From the NCBI GenBank assembly GCA_022361135.1, contig JAKSBM010000235.1, forward strand, positions 1 through 9,518: a stretch of DNA of 9,518 bases, in the 5' to 3' direction. The number at the start of each line of letters is the position of its first letter. Within the stretch, counting starts at the first letter, position 1. Below the pieces are notes generated by a model, which had not been told where the DNA came from, made no database searches, and saw nothing but the letters and a program-made list of their open reading frames with translations. The translations under genes and the position numbers were made by a program. This document shows positions 1-7,927 of this stretch, piece by piece. The stretch comes from Desulfobacterales bacterium (GTDB taxonomy: Bacteria; Desulfobacterota; Desulfobacteria; Desulfobacterales; Desulfobacteraceae).

Positions 1-255
1 ACCCGTGGTTGAAGAACCCGTGGTTGAAGAACCCGTGGTTGAAGAACCCGTGGTTGAAGAACCCGTGGTTGAAGAACCCGTGGTTGAAGAACCTGTGGTT
101 GAAGAACCTGTGGTTGAAGAACCTGTGGTTGAAGAACCTGTGGTCGAAGAACCTGTGGTCGAAGAACCTGTGGTTGAAGAACCCGTGGTCGAAGAACCCG
201 TGGTTGAAGAACCCGTGGTTGAAGAAGCTGTGGTTGAAGAAGCTGTGGTTGAAGA
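1..255 (+). repeat. 15-bp in-frame tandem repeat (17 units visible) coding VVEEP in FtsY
   Basis: Seventeen head-to-tail units of acccgtggttgaaga fill 1-255 without interruption, and the array runs off the left edge. The unit is a multiple of three, so copy number can change without breaking the ftsY frame. Variants occur in blocks: units 1-6 have Pro as CCC, units 7-12 as CCT, units 13-15 as CCC again, and units 16-17 replace Pro with Ala (GCT). Units 10, 11 and 13 use GTC rather than GTT for Val. This pattern fits expansion by slippage or unequal exchange. The encoded stretch is acidic, low in complexity and probably extended. Confidence 0.95.
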
Positions 256-1177
256 ACCCAAGGCCAAGGGCGGTTTTTTCAGCCGGTTGAAACAGGGACT
301 GACCCGAACCCGCCAAGCCTTCGGCTCCAACATGGATGGGGTATTAAAAACCGGAGGCCCGATCACGGAAGATCTCTTTGAGGAACTGGAAGAAATTCTG
401 GTGACCTCGGACATGGGGATGACCACGGCCATGGATATGATGGAGCGAATCCGGAAAAAAGCCAAAAAACTTTCCTACGCCGATGAACTCAAGGCCGTTC
501 TCAAGGAAGAAATCCTCAACCTTTTCCCGCCCCGGACCGAGCAGGATGAAACCCAGGCCCACACTCCCCAGGTCATCATGGTTGTGGGGGTCAATGGTGC
601 AGGCAAAACCACCACCCTGGGCAAACTGGCCACCCGGTTCACCCGGGAAGGGAAAAAGGTCCTGCTGGTGGCGGCAGACACCTTCCGGGCGGCAGCCATT
701 GAGCAATTGGAAATCTGGGCGGAACGGTCGGAATCCGGCATTGTAAAACACCGGGAAGGCTCCGACCCGGCCGCCGTGGCCTACGACGGCATTGCCGCGG
801 CTGTGGCCCGGAAGGTGGACGTGGTCCTGGTGGACACGGCCGGCCGCCTCCACACCCAGAAAAACCTCATGGAAGAGCTGAAAAAAATCAAACGGACCAT
901 CGATAAAAAATTCAAGGGAGCCCCCCATGAAGTCCTCATGGTCCTGGATGCCACCACCGGACAGAATGCCATCTCCCAGGCCAAAATATTCCACGGGGCC
1001 GTTGACGTGACCCAATTTGCCCTGACCAAACTGGACGGTACGGCCAAGGGGGGGATTGCAGCGGCTGTGGCCGGTTCCATGGGCATTCCCATCCAGTATA
1101 TCGGTGTGGGAGAAGGTATTGAAGATCTCCAGGATTTTGATGCCGAAGAATTTGTCGATGCCATCTTTGAGGAATAG
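1..1177 (+). CDS. ftsY: Signal recognition particle receptor FtsY (partial, 5' end outside window)
   Basis: FtsY is the membrane-associated SRP receptor GTPase. It pairs with Ffh-4.5S RNA to deliver ribosomes making inner-membrane proteins to the translocon. The reading frame is open from the left edge, so the start lies outside. Numbering residues from the codon at 5-7, about the first 85 residues are an acidic VVEEP repeat (the A domain), followed by a basic/aromatic stretch (KGGFFSRLKQGL) typical of the A/N junction that contacts lipid. The NG domain follows: P-loop GVNGAGKTT at 195-203, DTFRAAAIEQL (G2, insertion-box side), DTAGR at 277-281 (G3), TKLDG at 341-345 (G4), and the closing GVGEGIEDLQDF motif. 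These are FtsY-type rather than Ffh-type signatures, and there is no C-terminal M domain. It ends with TAG. A LysE-type exporter starts 12 bp downstream on the same strand, so the two may be cotranscribed. Confidence 0.97.
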   Translation, partial: PVVEEPVVEEPVVEEPVVEEPVVEEPVVEEPVVEEPVVEEPVVEEPVVEEPVVEEPVVEEPVVEEPVVEEPVVEEAVVEEAVVEEPKAKGGFFSRLKQGLTRTRQAFGSNMDGVLKTGGPITEDLFEELEEILVTSDMGMTTAMDMMERIRKKAKKLSYADELKAVLKEEILNLFPPRTEQDETQAHTPQVIMVVGVNGAGKTTTLGKLATRFTREGKKVLLVAADTFRAAAIEQLEIWAERSESGIVKHREGSDPAAVAYDGIAAAVARKVDVVLVDTAGRLHTQKNLMEELKKIKRTIDKKFKGAPHEVLMVLDATTGQNAISQAKIFHGAVDVTQFALTKLDGTAKGGIAAAVAGSMGIPIQYIGVGEGIEDLQDFDAEEFVDAIFEE

Positions 1178-1189
1178 GTAACCCAACCC

Positions 1190-1834
1190 ATGATCCAGTT
1201 TGGAATTGACAATTACACCGGATTTATCCTGGCCTGTATTATTCTGAATATGACCCCGGGTGTGGATACCTTTTACATCCTCACCCGGAGCATTTCCCAG
1301 GGGAAACGGGCCGGGCTGGTTTCCGTGGCCGGCATCATGTCCGGCTGCGTGGTCCATGTCCTATGCGCCGCCTTTGGTCTTTCCATCATTCTTACCACCT
1401 CGGCCCTGGTCTTCAACTTGGTAAAATGGGGGGGCGCCCTCTACCTCATGTACATGGGAATCAAAGCCCTCATGGACAAGGAGCCGGTATTTGACAATGA
1501 AAACCAGTCCATGTCCGGACGGAGCCTGGCCAAGATCTACAAGCAAGGGGTGATCACCAATGTGCTCAACCCCAAGGTGGCCCTGTTCTTCCTCTCCTTT
1601 CTCCCCCAATTTGTCCATGCAGGTGCAGCAGCCCGATACGGCGCCCTGCCCTTCCTCCTTTTGGGCGGTACCTTCCTGGTCACCGGCACCCTATGGTGCC
1701 TGGTTCTCACCTGGGGGGCGGCACGGATGACCACCACCCTTAGGGAAAACCACCAGGTGGGCAAATGGATGCAAAAGGCCTCCGGCCTGATATTCATTGC
1801 CTTTGGACTGAAGCTTGCCCTGGATTCACGGTAG
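1190..1834 (+). CDS. LysE/RhtB family amino-acid exporter
   Basis: This 214-aa integral membrane protein belongs to the LysE/RhtB translocator superfamily, whose members export amino acids or related small metabolites using the proton gradient. The substrate cannot be read from sequence. Visible family features are the N-terminal NMTPGVDTFYILTRSISQGKRAGL segment (around residues 20-43), a glycine-rich second helix, and the conserved VLNPKVALFFLSFLPQF stretch at 125-141. Hydrophobic segments lie roughly at 10-30, 42-68, 70-93, 122-142, 150-175 and 195-211, giving about six helices, with a short polar linker at 96-112. Length is normal for the family (about 205-215 aa). It starts 12 bp after the ftsY stop; the Shine-Dalgarno sequence is weak, which suggests translation may depend on ftsY. 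A strong hairpin follows the stop. Confidence 0.9.
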   Translation: MIQFGIDNYTGFILACIILNMTPGVDTFYILTRSISQGKRAGLVSVAGIMSGCVVHVLCAAFGLSIILTTSALVFNLVKWGGALYLMYMGIKALMDKEPVFDNENQSMSGRSLAKIYKQGVITNVLNPKVALFFLSFLPQFVHAGAAARYGALPFLLLGGTFLVTGTLWCLVLTWGAARMTTTLRENHQVGKWMQKASGLIFIAFGLKLALDSR

Positions 1835-1866
1835 AATCCCAGCCCACAATCATTTGAAAATCCAAT

Positions 1867-1905
1867 AAATCCTTCCCCTGCCGATGGACGGCGGCGGAAG
1901 GATTT
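1867..1905 (+). terminator. Hairpin terminator after the LysE-family gene
   Basis: A perfect 10-bp stem (AAATCCTTCC at 1867-1876 with GGAAGGATTT at 1896-1905) continues inward, after one mismatch, into a second 6-bp stem (1878-1883 with 1889-1894, one G-U pair) closed by a 5-nt loop. It lies 33 bp after the exporter stop codon. The T-run after the stem is short (TTT within the 3' arm), so termination may be partial, but this is the strongest inverted repeat I found in the window. Confidence 0.75.
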
Positions 1906-1914
1906 GTGTATAAT
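1885..1914 (+). promoter_or_regulatory. Candidate sigma70-type promoter for cobO
   Basis: A perfect TATAAT occurs at 1909-1914. The best -35 is tggacg at 1885-1890 (4 of 6 matches to TTGACA) with an 18-bp spacer. It would start transcription near 1921 and give cobO a leader of about 95 nt. The -35 lies inside the loop and 3' arm of the preceding terminator hairpin. The -10 match is clear, the -35 is weak. Confidence 0.5.
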
Positions 1915-1943
1915 GGAACCCGTATCCATATTCCACCAATCGT

Positions 1944-1994
1944 TCCGGGATCCATGGCCCTGTCCAGCCTCCGTATCATGAAGCCAATCCCGGA
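1944..1994 (+). other. Inverted repeat in the cobO leader
   Basis: TCCGGGAT at 1944-1951 and ATCCCGGA at 1987-1994 are perfect 8-bp complements separated by 35 nt. The 3' arm ends 7 nt before the Shine-Dalgarno AGGAG of cobO (2002-2006), so folding could affect ribosome access. I see no B12-box or other riboswitch consensus, and the leader is too short for a classical cobalamin riboswitch. Confidence 0.3.
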
Positions 1995-2014
1995 CCCAGA
2001 GAGGAGAAAATTCC

Positions 2015-2575
2015 ATGGAAATCAAAAAACTGGTTCCCGAAAAACCACATGGACTGACCCTGGTCATCACCGGCAATGGAAAGGGAAAAACCACCTCGGC
2101 CATGGGCATGGCCCTGCGGGCCGCCGGCCATAAAATGAAGGTCTGCATCATCCAATTCATGAAGGGGGATATTTACACGGGTGAATGGGATGCCGTCCCC
2201 GACCATCTAAGTAAATTTGTGGAAATCATCCCCACGGGAAAGGGATTCTGCGGCATTGAAGGCAATCCATACCCCTATAAGGAACACCGGCAGAATGCCC
2301 AGGATGCCATCCAGTTGGTGAAAAAAAAAATGGAGTCGGGCATCTTCCAGGTCATGATCCTGGACGAACTCAACAATGCCCTTTCCCTGAAGTTGGTGGA
2401 CCATGACCAGGTCATGGAAATCATGGATCTCAAACCCCAAAACATCCACATGATTATCACGGGCCGGGATGCCCACCCCGATGTGGTTGAACGGGCCGAT
2501 ACGGTCTCCGAGGTCCGGGAAATCAAACATGCCTACCAGAAAAAGATTGAACCCCAGCCCGGAATCGATTATTGA
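2015..2575 (+). CDS. cobO: Cob(I)yrinic acid a,c-diamide adenosyltransferase (CobO/BtuR type)
   Basis: The enzyme transfers the 5'-deoxyadenosyl group of ATP to the cobalt of a reduced corrinoid, giving the adenosylated form used for coenzyme B12 synthesis or salvage; it acts in the cytoplasm. The 186-aa protein has the CobO-type P-loop GNGKGKTT at residues 20-27, the IQFMKG segment at 46-51, the acidic DELNNAL motif at 117-123 (Walker-B region), and the C-terminal block ITGRDAHPDVVERADTVSEV followed by KHAYQ and a final PGIDY. Length matches the family (about 170-200 aa). The start has a good AGGAG 8 nt upstream. No other cobalamin genes are next to it. A run of ten A occurs at 2321-2330, coding KKK before Met. 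It ends with TGA. Confidence 0.92.
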   Translation: MEIKKLVPEKPHGLTLVITGNGKGKTTSAMGMALRAAGHKMKVCIIQFMKGDIYTGEWDAVPDHLSKFVEIIPTGKGFCGIEGNPYPYKEHRQNAQDAIQLVKKKMESGIFQVMILDELNNALSLKLVDHDQVMEIMDLKPQNIHMIITGRDAHPDVVERADTVSEVREIKHAYQKKIEPQPGIDY

Positions 2576-2650
2576 TCCCTTGGGCAGGAATCCATTGGAA
2601 AAACCCCATGCCCTGCTGTTGTTTTGAATTCAGAGTACAAAGGAGTTCCC

Positions 2651-3538
2651 ATGCTGATCCAGGATGTTTCCCCCCATCACCCCCAGGTTGTAAAATATAT
2701 CCAGGCCCTGGATGATTACCAATCCTCACTCTATCCGGCCGAAAGCAACCATTTTGACTCCCTGGACACCCTGGCCCAGCCCCATGTGAAATTCCTGGGG
2801 GCATGGGAAGGGGAGGATCTCCTGGGAATCGGCGGGGTCAAGTCCATGGGCGATTACGGTGAAATCAAACGCATGTATGTTCCCGAAGTCCACCGGGGAA
2901 AGGGGGTGGCCAAGCAACTTTTCAGGGCCCTGGAAACCCATTTGGCTGCCCACGAAATTTTCACCATCCGCCTGGAAACCGGTATCCACCAGGACGAAGC
3001 CATTGGGCTTTACAATGCCCTGGGCTTCCACACCTGCCCACCCTTTGGCGATTATCAAATCGACCCCTTGAGTATTTTCATGGAAAAAAGACTGGCTCCG
3101 AAACTGGCTGCCCTTATGGTTGTAAACGGGTACGACCCCAGCCAGGAAGACCAGGTAAAAGCCCTTTGGGAGACCTGCGGCCTGACGGTTTCCTGGAATG
3201 ACCCCACAGGGGATATCCAGGCAAAATGCCAGGAAAACCAGGAACAATTCCTGGTGGGATGTTTCGGGGATCGGCTGGTGGCCACCTGCATGGCCGGGTA
3301 CGACGGCCACCGGGGCTGGATCTATTACCTTGGCGTTGACCCGGCCTATCAAAAAAAGGGCCTGGCCGCCCGCATGGTTGGGGAGGCCGAAGCCCTTCTC
3401 AAATCCCTGGGCTGCCCCAAGGTGAATCTCATGGTCCGGGAGACCAATTCATCGGTCATGGAATTTTACCAACACCAGGGCTATGCCCCGGATGGGGTAA
3501 AGGTCATGGGAAAAAGGCTGGACACCGACCCGGAGTAA
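2651..3538 (+). CDS. Tandem GNAT acetyltransferase; second domain YpeA-like
   Basis: This protein contains two complete GNAT (acetyl-CoA dependent N-acetyltransferase) domains; substrates are unknown. The start at 2651 was chosen because AGGAG at 2641-2645 sits 5 nt upstream; a longer frame from TTG at 2624 has no ribosome site. The product is 295 aa. Domain 1 (about 1-148) contains LYPAESNH, GEIKRMYVPEVHRGKGVAKQL (acetyl-CoA binding motif around 82-87), RLETG, and PFGDYQIDPLSIFMEK; it resembles the small GNAT family with a PESNH segment. Domain 2 (about 153-290) contains WNDP, GYDGHRGWIYYLGV, PAYQKKGLAARMV (around 231-243) and GCPKVNLMVR, and closely recalls E. coli YpeA, normally a stand-alone protein of about 140 aa. 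It follows cobO by 75 bp on the same strand and converges with arsS. Confidence 0.88.
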   Translation: MLIQDVSPHHPQVVKYIQALDDYQSSLYPAESNHFDSLDTLAQPHVKFLGAWEGEDLLGIGGVKSMGDYGEIKRMYVPEVHRGKGVAKQLFRALETHLAAHEIFTIRLETGIHQDEAIGLYNALGFHTCPPFGDYQIDPLSIFMEKRLAPKLAALMVVNGYDPSQEDQVKALWETCGLTVSWNDPTGDIQAKCQENQEQFLVGCFGDRLVATCMAGYDGHRGWIYYLGVDPAYQKKGLAARMVGEAEALLKSLGCPKVNLMVRETNSSVMEFYQHQGYAPDGVKVMGKRLDTDPE

Positions 3539-3557
3539 AGCCCGTTTCCCCTCTCTT

Positions 3558-4580
3558 TTACGGGGAATCTGAACCAGATTCCTCTATGCTCCCCCCTCAT
3601 GTAAATCCGGCCCCGGCCGTGCAGGCGTAACAATGGTTGCCCACGGCCACCTGGGCTGGAATTCTCTCTTCCATGAAGGTTTCAAATTCATCAATCTCGG
3701 AAATATGAAATTTCTGGTTTCCCATGCCAATGCCTGCGGCCTGGTTAAAATCGCAATCATGGAGAAAGCCGTCCCAGGAGACGGAAATCATGGAGCGACA
3801 CATGAGGCCGTCCACGGTGCAGGGGTTAAAGGCATTGGCCAAGGTGGTGAGATATTTTTCATGGTTTCCACTGCGTTCCAACCAGGATTTAAACCGGCCC
3901 AGGGGTACATTGGCAAAGGTGAAAAGCTGGTTAAATTCAATGCCCCACTTCCGGGCCATCTCCCGATGGAACCGCTTTTGGGCCGCCTCCTGGCCCGGGG
4001 GCATGAAGGCACCGCTGGGGTTTGAAACCAGATCCAGGGCCAATCCGGTATCGGGTCGACCATAGCCAATGGCATTGAGTTCCTTTAAAACGGCCAGGGA
4101 AATATCAAAAATCCCCTTTCCCCGCTGGGCATCGGTCTGGGATGGATTCAATGCGGGAAAGGAAGCCACGATCCCCACCTTGTGGCGGGCCAACAAGGCC
4201 ATTAAATCTTCTTTGCCATTGTGGGCATCCAAGGCGGAAAGGTTGGAACGGATCATCATGGATGGGCTCACGGGGGCCAAGTCATCGATGAATTCCATGA
4301 GGTGGGGATTCATCTCCGGTGCGCCGCCGGTGATATCCACCACCGGCAATTGATTCTTTTTCTGGAAATCCAAGATCTGGCCCATGGTTTCCCGGGACAT
4401 GATTTCGGTTTTGGAAGGTCCTGCGGAAAGGTGGCAATGTTTGCAGACCTGGTTGCAGATCAGGCCGACATTAAGTTGGAGCACCGTGGGAGGAATTCGG
4501 GTCAGGGTGAGATTGTGATCCTTAAGGGTTTGGGAAAATTCCTTCACCGACGGCCCCACGTCCCCATTCTTCTCAGTCAT
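3558..4580 (-). CDS. arsS: Arsenosugar biosynthesis radical SAM selenoprotein ArsS (UGA read as Sec)
   Basis: This is a radical SAM enzyme of the ArsS family with a C-terminal Cys-rich (DUF3641-type) domain. The family is linked to arsenosugar formation, adding an adenosine-derived group to methylated arsenic. The start ATG at 4578-4580 has AGGAGG 4 nt upstream. Residues: CNQVCKHC at 42-49 binds the 4Fe-4S cluster; GGAPEMNP at 85-92 is the SAM-side GGxPxxN-type motif; further cysteines sit at 254, 261, 276, 317 and 320. The frame meets TGA at 3597-3599 after CTAGAGFT, in the middle of the family's C-terminal motif. Reading it as selenocysteine (residue 328) gives U-GG and 10 more residues to TAA at 3558-3560, 340 aa in total. 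A SECIS-like hairpin follows. The CMD-like gene ends 8 bp upstream, so the two form an operon. The partner gene arsM is not in the window. Truncation at the TGA would lose the motif and is less likely. Confidence 0.88.
3564..3582 (-). promoter_or_regulatory. Bacterial SECIS-like hairpin in arsS
   Basis: On the minus strand, GGAAUCUG and CAGAUUCC form a perfect 8-bp stem around a 3-nt loop GUU (or a 7-bp stem with loop GGUUC). The stem begins 14 nt after the UGA, and the apical GGU is 21 nt after it. Known bacterial SECIS elements, such as that of E. coli fdhF, place a GGU-containing apical loop at a similar distance inside the coding region, where SelB binds. The hairpin lies inside the 12-codon extension. 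Confidence 0.75.
3597..3599 (-). other. arsS: Selenocysteine codon (UGA) in arsS
   Basis: The in-frame TGA directly follows codons for CTAGAGFT and precedes two Gly codons. From memory, ArsS homologues read CTAGAGSSCGG here, so the TGA lies exactly at the Cys position, the usual Cys/Sec exchange. The 12 sense codons after it reach a TAA. Confidence 0.83.
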
Positions 4581-4584
4581 ACTC

Positions 4585-4590
4585 CCTCCT
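4585..4590 (-). promoter_or_regulatory. Shine-Dalgarno of arsS overlapping the upstream stop codon
   Basis: AGGAGG lies 4 nt before the arsS ATG and shares its first two bases with the TAG stop of the CMD-like gene (4589-4591). This arrangement suggests coupled translation of the two proteins and fixes the arsS start. Confidence 0.85.
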
Positions 4591-4921
4591 ACATGGACAT
4601 GTTTTCTGCCAGGTTCCGCATCTGAACCCCGTGGACCAGGGATGCCCCGCCCCGGATGGCACAGGCCACATGGACGGCCTCGGTCATCTCACCGGGATTG
4701 GATCCCTTTTCCAGACAATTTTTAGTATAGGCATCAATGCAATAGGGGCATTGAACCGCGTGGGCCACGGCCAGGGCAATGAGGGATTTTTCCCGCTCGG
4801 TGAGTTCGCCTTCGGCAAAAACCTCCCCGTAGTAATCAAAAAATTTCTTGGCCATCTCCGGTGCTTCTTCACCGATCTGGTCAAACTTGAGTAAATCTTC
4901 AGGTTTATAATAGGTATCCAT
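4589..4921 (-). CDS. AhpD/carboxymuconolactone decarboxylase-like protein, arsenosugar-associated
   Basis: This 110-aa CMD-fold protein of the AhpD-like type carries a redox pair CPYC at residues 58-61, followed by IDAYTKNCLEKG, EAVHVACAIRGGASLVHG and MRN. AhpD proteins normally have His four residues after the second Cys; here it is Tyr65, as I recall for the subgroup found beside ArsS. That subgroup is annotated as an arsenosugar-biosynthesis-associated peroxidase-like protein, and some members carry CxxU; here both codons are TGC, so this copy is an ordinary Cys protein. The exact reaction is not established; a thiol redox role next to ArsS is an inference. Start: AAGGAG lies 8 nt upstream of the ATG. 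The gene ends 8 bp before arsS, which it precedes in an operon. Confidence 0.85.
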   Translation of the reverse strand: MDTYYKPEDLLKFDQIGEEAPEMAKKFFDYYGEVFAEGELTEREKSLIALAVAHAVQCPYCIDAYTKNCLEKGSNPGEMTEAVHVACAIRGGASLVHGVQMRNLAENMSM

Positions 4922-4951
4922 AGGGGGCTCTCCTTTTACAAAAGCTGGGTT

Positions 4952-5026
4952 ATCATTTCGTAAACGATGGGCGATGTTGAAGAAAACTTCACTTCACCCT
5001 AATAAAAGAACCCCTTGAATTCAAGG
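4952..5026 (-). promoter_or_regulatory. Palindrome-rich region upstream of the CMD-arsS operon
   Basis: The 161-bp gap 4922-5082 lies between ligA and the CMD-like gene. It holds three small palindromes: an imperfect 17-mer at 4952-4968 (minus-strand arms ATCGTTT and AAATGAT, 6 of 7 positions match) 30 nt before the CMD start codon; TGAAG-TTTT-CTTCA (minus strand) at 4978-4991; and a perfect 14-bp palindrome ccttgaattcaagg at 5013-5026. The first two could be operator half-sites. The third is followed on the minus strand by a T-rich stretch and may instead help end ligA transcription. No convincing -35/-10 pair was found. Confidence 0.35.
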
Positions 5027-5082
5027 AATTTATTCCAGACGATTCCGGAAATCATCCAGCCATGGATACCCTTATTTTTCTC

Positions 5083-7107
<2,025 letters not shown>

Positions 7108-7135
7108 TCAATTATTAAAATGTTATTGGCGGGGA

Positions 7136-7927
7136 CTATGCCTGCAGGGCTGCTGCCCGTTGTTTGGCCAGGGTCAGCAAGGCATTGCAGGCCTCAATTC
7201 GTGCGGTTTTAAATGCCTTTTTTCGAAAGGCCGGCGCCCATTTATCCCGGGCCAGGGAATCGGAGACCACCAAAAGGGCGGTGGCGGGGACATTCCGATG
7301 TTGTGCTGCGGCAAAGAGGGCAGAACATTCCATCTCAACGGCCTGGGCCCCCCGATCCTGGAAATAATCCACCTTATCCCGGGTTTCCCGGTAAATGGCA
7401 TCGGTGGTCCAGATGGGATGGCGGTGGACGTGTTGTCCCCGGCCCTTCAAATGGTCGCCCAGGACATGGGAAAGCCCAGGGTCGGGCCGGGTGACGGGTA
7501 AATTTTCGTCCAGTCTTTGGTAGCTGGCCGAGGTTCCCTCTTCCACCAATGCCCGATCCGGCACCAACAGATCACCGGGAGCCAATTCTTCGGAGAGGCC
7601 GCCGCACCAGCCCAGGATAAAAATCTCCCGTGCCCCCCGGGCAATGAGGGATTCCAGGAGCATCACCCCCAAGGGGGCCCCGATGTATGGGCCGGCCACG
7701 GAAATCCCGGGGTAATGATTGGCCTCGGTCATGAGGCTGCCCAGGAAAAAACCGTGGTCTTTGGGACGGATATTCTCCGCCTTACACGTCAAACCGGACC
7801 TGAATAGCTTCAGGTCCGGTTCCGTGGAAACCAGTACCCCCACCGGGCCCAGGTCGGGTGCCCGGCGATCGCCCAGCGGGGGAACAATGGGAGGATTATT
7901 CGGGTCCGACCATGTCGGAGAGATCAT
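7136..7927 (-). CDS. Nucleoside phosphorylase family protein (PNP/UDP superfamily)
   Basis: This 263-aa protein is of the purine nucleoside/uridine phosphorylase superfamily, which splits nucleosides with phosphate to base and sugar-1-phosphate; the substrate is not clear. Visible features are GPYIGAP at 79-85 (phosphate side), ILGWCGGLSEELAPGDLLVPDRALVEEGTS around 104-133, the family's VEMECSALFA block at 197-206 (E198-M199-E200, ribose binding), and VSDSL at 221-225 with D223 in the base-binding position. The start ATG at 7925-7927 lies inside the 3' end of the preceding gene (32-nt overlap); GAGG is 6 nt upstream. The proline-rich N terminus (PNNPPIVPPLGDRRAPDLG) precedes the first core strand, VGVLVSTEPDLK. 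Purine, uridine or MTA specificity cannot be decided. Confidence 0.85.
   Translation of the reverse strand: MISPTWSDPNNPPIVPPLGDRRAPDLGPVGVLVSTEPDLKLFRSGLTCKAENIRPKDHGFFLGSLMTEANHYPGISVAGPYIGAPLGVMLLESLIARGAREIFILGWCGGLSEELAPGDLLVPDRALVEEGTSASYQRLDENLPVTRPDPGLSHVLGDHLKGRGQHVHRHPIWTTDAIYRETRDKVDYFQDRGAQAVEMECSALFAAAQHRNVPATALLVVSDSLARDKWAPAFRKKAFKTARIEACNALLTLAKQRAAALQA

Noticed and set aside
1..255. CRISPR-like regular repeat.
   Set aside because: Units are contiguous with no spacers, 15 bp long, and in frame with FtsY.
9..290. KNPWL-repeat protein in another frame of the FtsY repeat.
   Set aside because: It is only an alternate-frame reading of the tandem repeat, with no ribosome site and no domain after the repeat.
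344..1357. 337-codon open frame antisense to ftsY.
   Set aside because: It is the shadow of a GC-biased real gene: His/Gly-rich, no recognisable domain, fully overlapped by the FtsY GTPase motifs.
1915..2014. Cobalamin riboswitch upstream of cobO.
   Set aside because: The leader is only about 95 nt and has no B12-box-like conserved segment.
2573..2650. The cobO stop TGA is the only in-frame barrier between cobO and the GNAT gene, suggesting a second Sec readthrough or a fusion.
   Set aside because: CobO ends at a natural family C terminus, the GNAT gene has its own strong ribosome site and ATG, and no GGU-apex hairpin follows the TGA at SECIS distance.
2624..2650. Longer start (TTG at 2624) for the GNAT gene.
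   Set aside because: The extra nine codons include the Shine-Dalgarno AGGAG that serves the ATG at 2651.
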